From: Clostridia bacterium
GTDB taxonomy: Bacteria; Bacillota; Clostridia; Oscillospirales; Acutalibacteraceae
Reading direction: 5' to 3'
DNA length: 47,570 bases
Assembly (NCBI GenBank): GCA_024692685.1
Contig: JAILMJ010000077.1
Location: 1 to 47,570 of the forward strand
Part shown: positions 44,328 through 47,570 of the stretch, piece by piece
How the letters are laid out: each line of letters opens with the position of its first letter
How positions within the stretch are numbered: the stretch's first letter is position 1
Position numbers and translations under genes: made by a program
The notes under the pieces: model-generated
The model's database searches: none
Told to the model about the DNA's origin: nothing
Seen by the model: only the letters and a program-made list of their open reading frames with translations

Positions 44328-44788
44328 TACAACAGCTCCTTTATCTTATCTTCAATCTGTCCGGGCTTAACCTTGGGGGAATAGCGTTCAACAATGTTAC
44401 CGTTTCTGTCGATGAGGAATTTTGTGAAATTCCATTTGATTTTGCCGCCGTTTTTGCTTTTCAGGTATGTGTAAAGAGGCGACTCATCCTTGCCGTTGAC
44501 ATGGATTTTGGCAAACTGCTTGAAGGTCACGCCGTATTTCGTCTGGCAGAAGGATACTATCTTCTCTTCGCTTCCCGGAGCCTGAAAAGCAAACTGATTA
44601 CACGGAAAATCAAGAATTTCAAAGCCGCTTGAGTTGTATTTTTTATAGAGATTCTCAAGTTCTTCGTACTGAGGCGTGAATCCGCACCTTGTAGCTGTGT
44701 TGACAACGAGGATTACTTTGCCTTTATAGGTGTCAAGGCAAACATCTTTACGCTCTGAATCTTTGACCGTAAAATCGTAAATGTTCAT
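44327..44788 (-). CDS. Glutathione peroxidase-family thiol peroxidase
   Basis: 153 residues, thioredoxin fold. Peroxidatic C35 in NTATRCGFTPQY (Cys, not selenocysteine), Gln65 in FPCNQF and the Trp in KWNFTKFLID complete the catalytic set; C81 (SFCQTKYG) is the likely resolving Cys, so it should work with thioredoxin. AAGGAG precedes the ATG. First gene of the OhrR operon. Confidence 0.93.
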   Translation of the reverse strand: MNIYDFTVKDSERKDVCLDTYKGKVILVVNTATRCGFTPQYEELENLYKKYNSSGFEILDFPCNQFAFQAPGSEEKIVSFCQTKYGVTFKQFAKIHVNGKDESPLYTYLKSKNGGKIKWNFTKFLIDRNGNIVERYSPKVKPGQIEDKIKELL

Positions 44789-44803
44789 TCTTTCATCTCC
44801 TTA

Positions 44804-44833
44804 TTTAATTGGACTCAACTTAATTATACTCAA
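44804..44833 (-). promoter_or_regulatory. Tandem 15-base repeats over the -10 of the peroxide operon
   Basis: Minus strand TTGAGTATAATTAAG directly followed by TTGAGTCCAATTAAA (12 of 15 identical). The first copy contains the -10; likely operator for the OhrR-type repressor. Confidence 0.55.
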
Positions 44834-44850
44834 TTTATCGCTCCTGTCAA
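44823..44850 (-). promoter_or_regulatory. Promoter of the gpx-TSCPD-ohrR operon
   Basis: Minus strand TTGACA (44845-44850), 16-base spacer, TATAAT (44823-44828). Confidence 0.8.
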
Positions 44851-44901
44851 GCCCGAAATGACTGCCGAAAGGACTCCTCTCCGATGCCTGAAATTTACAA
44901 A

Positions 44902-44919
44902 ACCACAAAATATTGTGGT
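44902..44919. promoter_or_regulatory. Inverted repeat ACCACAA-AATA-TTGTGGT
   Basis: Perfect 7+4+7 inverted repeat about 50 bases before the -35 of the C2H2 protein gene; possible regulator site or the stem of a small terminator without T tract. Confidence 0.45.
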
Positions 44920-44968
44920 CAGAAGCGAGGTGCCTGAAGTGATTTGCACAAATTTTTTCAAAAAATTG

Positions 44969-44997
44969 TTGACAGTTCTAAAAAACCATGATAATAT
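44969..44997 (+). promoter_or_regulatory. Promoter of the C2H2-finger protein gene
   Basis: TTGACA (44969-44974), 17-base spacer, TAATAT (44992-44997). A perfect AATTGT-N5-ACAATT inverted repeat (45004-45020) covers the expected start point. Confidence 0.75.
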
Positions 44998-45051
44998 ATT
45001 ATAAATTGTTGCTCACAATTATAAACGACTTTGGAAAGGTTGGCTTTATTT

Positions 45052-45906
45052 ATGAAAAAATTTATGGCGATTGTGCTGTCTTTGATGATCGTTCTATCGT
45101 GTTCGGTTATGGCTGCAGCCGATGATAAAGTCGGAGACAGAACATCTTCAACTACACCTACCGGCGAGTATTCGTGCAGCATATGCGGGGCTTATTTCAA
45201 AACATCCGAAGCCCTCGTAACTCATATGAATACCTATCACAACAGCAATACTGCGACAACTGCCTCCGATAAAGGTTATGTCTGCGGTATATGCAACACT
45301 TCATTTGCTACACAGGACGCACTTGTTCAGCATATGAATACTTATCATTCTCTTAAATGCCCGTATTGCGGTAACGTATTTACGAGCCAGGAAACCTATA
45401 ACGCACACCTTCCTGTTTGTAAAGAGAATCATCCCACTCAGATAGATCCCGCCGATATTTCCGTTAACAGTGTTATTCAGGCGCTTCAGGATTTCTTCGG
45501 GCTCCTGAACGGAAACTTCGATACTTATCTCTGGACAGATATCCAGAACGTTATCATTCAGCTTATTGAATTTGCGAACAACCTTATGAATAATATGTTT
45601 ATGTACGGCGTTGTCGGCAATAACACACCGTCACAAAACGATGTTATGGGCGCAATTGATGATCTTGAAGCAAAAACTTCTCTTCTCGGCCTTTCAGATG
45701 CGAAGTTTACTGAGTTCGAAGGAATCATTTCTCAGCTCAAATCAAAGATCAAGGCTATATATGCAAACAGCGAATCCGCACAGATTGAAGAAACCGTTGC
45801 GGAAGCTCCCGTTGACACAGGTTCAAGCACAGCCGCGATTGTTGCTTTCTGTGCTGTTTCCTGCGCAGCCGCAGCCGCTTATGTTTGCGTCAAGAAAAAA
45901 TCATAA
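45052..45906 (+). CDS. Secreted, membrane-anchored protein with C2H2 zinc fingers
   Basis: 284 residues. Signal peptide (1-23, cut near AAA-DD), two canonical C2H2 fingers C-x2-C-x12-H-x4-H (C42/C45/H58/H63 and C78/C81/H94/H99) joined by a Thr-rich linker, then a third finger C-x2-C-x12-H-x3-C (103-123). A helical region (about 140-240) follows, and a C-terminal membrane helix (about 256-279) ending VKKKS. The fingers are thus predicted outside the membrane. ATG 45052 begins the signal peptide; the ribosome site is weak (GGAAAGG further upstream). Function unknown: zinc capture or protein binding are possible. Confidence 0.82.
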   Translation: MKKFMAIVLSLMIVLSCSVMAAADDKVGDRTSSTTPTGEYSCSICGAYFKTSEALVTHMNTYHNSNTATTASDKGYVCGICNTSFATQDALVQHMNTYHSLKCPYCGNVFTSQETYNAHLPVCKENHPTQIDPADISVNSVIQALQDFFGLLNGNFDTYLWTDIQNVIIQLIEFANNLMNNMFMYGVVGNNTPSQNDVMGAIDDLEAKTSLLGLSDAKFTEFEGIISQLKSKIKAIYANSESAQIEETVAEAPVDTGSSTAAIVAFCAVSCAAAAAYVCVKKKS

Positions 45907-45933
45907 TTGAATTCGGAAAGCACTGACTTTTAT

Positions 45934-45967
45934 TGCGGCGTACCTGTTTGGTGCGCCGCATTTTATT
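45934..45967 (+). terminator. Terminator of the C2H2-finger gene
   Basis: Stem TGCGGCGTACC/GGTGCGCCGCA (one mismatch), five-base loop, then TTTTATT. Confidence 0.8.
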
Positions 45968-46011
45968 AAAGAAAAGGTATTCTTTATTTTTATTTCGAAA
46001 CGGGTAACTGT

Positions 46012-47570
46012 ATGAAAATTTTTCAGAGGATATTTGCTTTTGCCGTCATAACGGCGCTTGTAATGACACTTATTCCTTTAACGGTTTTTGCCGATAATGA
46101 ATTTGTCAACAGCGACGTTGAATTCACAAGCGGAGATCGCACATATATAGTCAATAACGAGGGTAGGGTTTACAGCGAAACTCTGCCCGGGGTTGACGTT
46201 GTCTTTCTGACGGATTATAAAGCGGATACTCTCGCGGTTTATAATGACAGCCTGTTTCTCTCGGCCGGAAGGGAACTCAGGAGGATTGACCTTTCCGGCG
46301 GTACCGATTCTTTCGTCTGGAAGTCGCAGTCGGAAATAGGATACTTTTCTGTTTGCGGAGGAGCGGCTTACGCCCTTTCCGACGGTACTATAATGAAAAT
46401 AAATATATCATCGGGCAAATCATCCGTTTATTTCTCCGGTTATGATATAAAAAAATTCTGCTTTTCGCAGTCTGACACTTTGGAATTTATGGTGGATGAT
46501 GAACATATATACACTCTCGATGTTAAAGAAGGAGAGCTGACCGAAGATATAAATCATATTTCAAATCTGGGCGAGGATATACCGACGGTAAGCCCCAAGG
46601 ACATCGACGGCTATATTGAAACTCAGGCAACAATTTTATCGTTACAATCAAAATTTCCCGCCGGGAAATACTGGAATCACGCCAATAATCCCGGCAGTTC
46701 AAATAACAATCAGAACGGTTACACATCCATTCCCTGTCCGGATCACAACGGCACGATAGGCACTGCGTCTCAAACTTGCAACGGCTTTGCTCCCAACGGT
46801 TCCCAGCTTTCATGGCAGTGTATGGGCTACGCAGAAAAATGCGGTTATGATGTGACCGGCTACAACCCCCGCAACACAGGATACGGCTGGGTTAAATCAT
46901 CCGACTCATCAAGAGTGGATACAATTAAAGCGGGCGACATAGTCAGATACAGAAACGGCGGTCACTCGATTTATATAACCGGTGTCAGCGGCAGTACAAT
47001 AACCTTTACCGATTGCAATTCCGACGGAGCCTGTATCATCAGATGGGGAAGAACCATCGAAAAGTCAACCTTAAAAAGTACTTTTACTTATATTCGGATT
47101 GCTCCCTACGAAGGCGACTCGGTCTTCGGGCCCGGCACTTCCGTAAATGCTTCAATTCACCTTGACGCCAACGGCGGCTCGGTTTCCGTGAACGTTGTCA
47201 GAATCAAAAGTGGAAACACTTACGGCGACCTTCCTGTTCCGGTCAGAGAGGGTTACGGTTTTGACGGCTGGTTTACCTCGGCGACCGGCGGCACAATGAT
47301 TGATTCCCAGACCAAGGTCAGCGGAGATGTTTATCTCTATGCCCATTGGACAAAGAACAAATATACCGTCACTTACGATGCCACCGGAGGTATAAATGCT
47401 CCTGCGGTTCAGGTGAAAGAATTCGGAGAAAAAGTGACCATCAGCGCCGACAGGCCTGAAAGAGACGGTTACCGTTTCATAAACTGGAATTCGAAAATTG
47501 ACGGTTCGGGTAAAATATATACCGGCAGCGCCACATATAGTGACAACGCTTCGATAGTGCTGTATGCCCA
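46012..47570 (+). CDS. Secreted CHAP-like cysteine hydrolase with InlB-type repeats; C-terminus beyond the window
   Basis: Open from ATG 46012 to the window end (519 codons seen). Signal peptide 1-27 (cut after VFA); residues about 35-190 resemble a beta-propeller-like sensor (YNDSLFLSAGRELRRIDL ...); then a papain/CHAP-like domain with C270 in SWQCMGYAEK, H318 in GGHSIYITGV and polar residues in TDCNSD; then two Listeria-Bacteroides/InlB B repeats (about 385-455 and 460-519, e.g. REGYGFDGWF ... LYAHW). Likely cleaves peptides or peptidoglycan at the cell surface. The ribosome site is poor (GGGTAACTGT), and the gene begins only 45 bases after the preceding terminator. Confidence 0.82.
   Translation, partial: MKIFQRIFAFAVITALVMTLIPLTVFADNEFVNSDVEFTSGDRTYIVNNEGRVYSETLPGVDVVFLTDYKADTLAVYNDSLFLSAGRELRRIDLSGGTDSFVWKSQSEIGYFSVCGGAAYALSDGTIMKINISSGKSSVYFSGYDIKKFCFSQSDTLEFMVDDEHIYTLDVKEGELTEDINHISNLGEDIPTVSPKDIDGYIETQATILSLQSKFPAGKYWNHANNPGSSNNNQNGYTSIPCPDHNGTIGTASQTCNGFAPNGSQLSWQCMGYAEKCGYDVTGYNPRNTGYGWVKSSDSSRVDTIKAGDIVRYRNGGHSIYITGVSGSTITFTDCNSDGACIIRWGRTIEKSTLKSTFTYIRIAPYEGDSVFGPGTSVNASIHLDANGGSVSVNVVRIKSGNTYGDLPVPVREGYGFDGWFTSATGGTMIDSQTKVSGDVYLYAHWTKNKYTVTYDATGGINAPAVQVKEFGEKVTISADRPERDGYRFINWNSKIDGSGKIYTGSATYSDNASIVLYA

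Overview
The window reads as a chromosomal segment of a low-to-mid G+C Firmicute of class Clostridia, most like a gut Oscillospirales/Ruminococcaceae-type anaerobe. Support comes from the split glgC/glgD glycogen locus, a Xaa-Pro peptidase-efp-CD1247-like gene order, CIRCE-controlled groESL, an OhrR-type regulator, AGGAGG-type ribosome binding sites, sigma-A promoters with 16-17 base spacers, BspA-like leucine-rich and InlB-like surface proteins, and several Clostridia-only families (DUF6897-like, AlkZ-related, TIGR03905/TSCPD). I see no CRISPR array, insertion sequence, transposase, integrase or phage gene. Assignments rest on reading motifs, not on database searches.

Layout. 1-7250: partial rRNA methyltransferase and a GPH-type sugar symporter on the minus strand, then plus-strand housekeeping genes (Nudix, Maf, M24 peptidase, EF-P, a zinc-ribbon protein, an acetyltransferase). 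7289-15916: envelope and surface genes (CAP protein, BspA-like LRR protein, GH5 glycosidase, SH3 membrane protein, zinc-ribbon membrane protein, CDF metal transporter). 15989-23290: a minus-strand glycogen operon glgB-glgC-glgD-[Ser/Thr-rich membrane protein]-glgA-phosphatase, divergent from a zinc-ribbon/pseudokinase/PASTA membrane protein (23518-25266). 25383-28152: a two-gene flavoprotein/iron-sulfur redox operon. 28484-32634: tRNA-Lys, an AlkZ-related protein, a stand-alone acyl carrier protein, and an operon of O-antigen-ligase-like protein, DUF4886 protein and haemolysin III. 32714-34793: groESL. 35017-40331: metallophosphoesterase, DUF2975/XRE pair, Gfo/Idh/MocA oxidoreductase, DUF6897-like membrane protein, XRE-TPR regulator. 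40496-40874: tRNA-Thr followed by a structured element carrying a copy of the tRNA 3' end. 41054-43555: lipoprotein, SDR, RadC. 43595-44788: a peroxide-response operon (Gpx, TSCPD, OhrR). 45052-47570: a secreted C2H2-finger protein and a partial secreted CHAP-like/InlB-repeat protein.

How it works together. The glycogen genes give ADP-glucose synthesis (GlgC/GlgD), chain elongation (GlgA) and branching (GlgB). Two uncharacterised membrane proteins are tied to the locus: a Ser/Thr-rich single-pass protein inside the operon, and a PASTA pseudokinase whose promoter is back-to-back with that of glgB. EF-P and a FabG-like reductase that may belong to its modification pathway both lie in the window. 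The most unusual items are the tRNA-Thr-linked structured element, the extracellular C2H2-finger protein and the pseudokinase.
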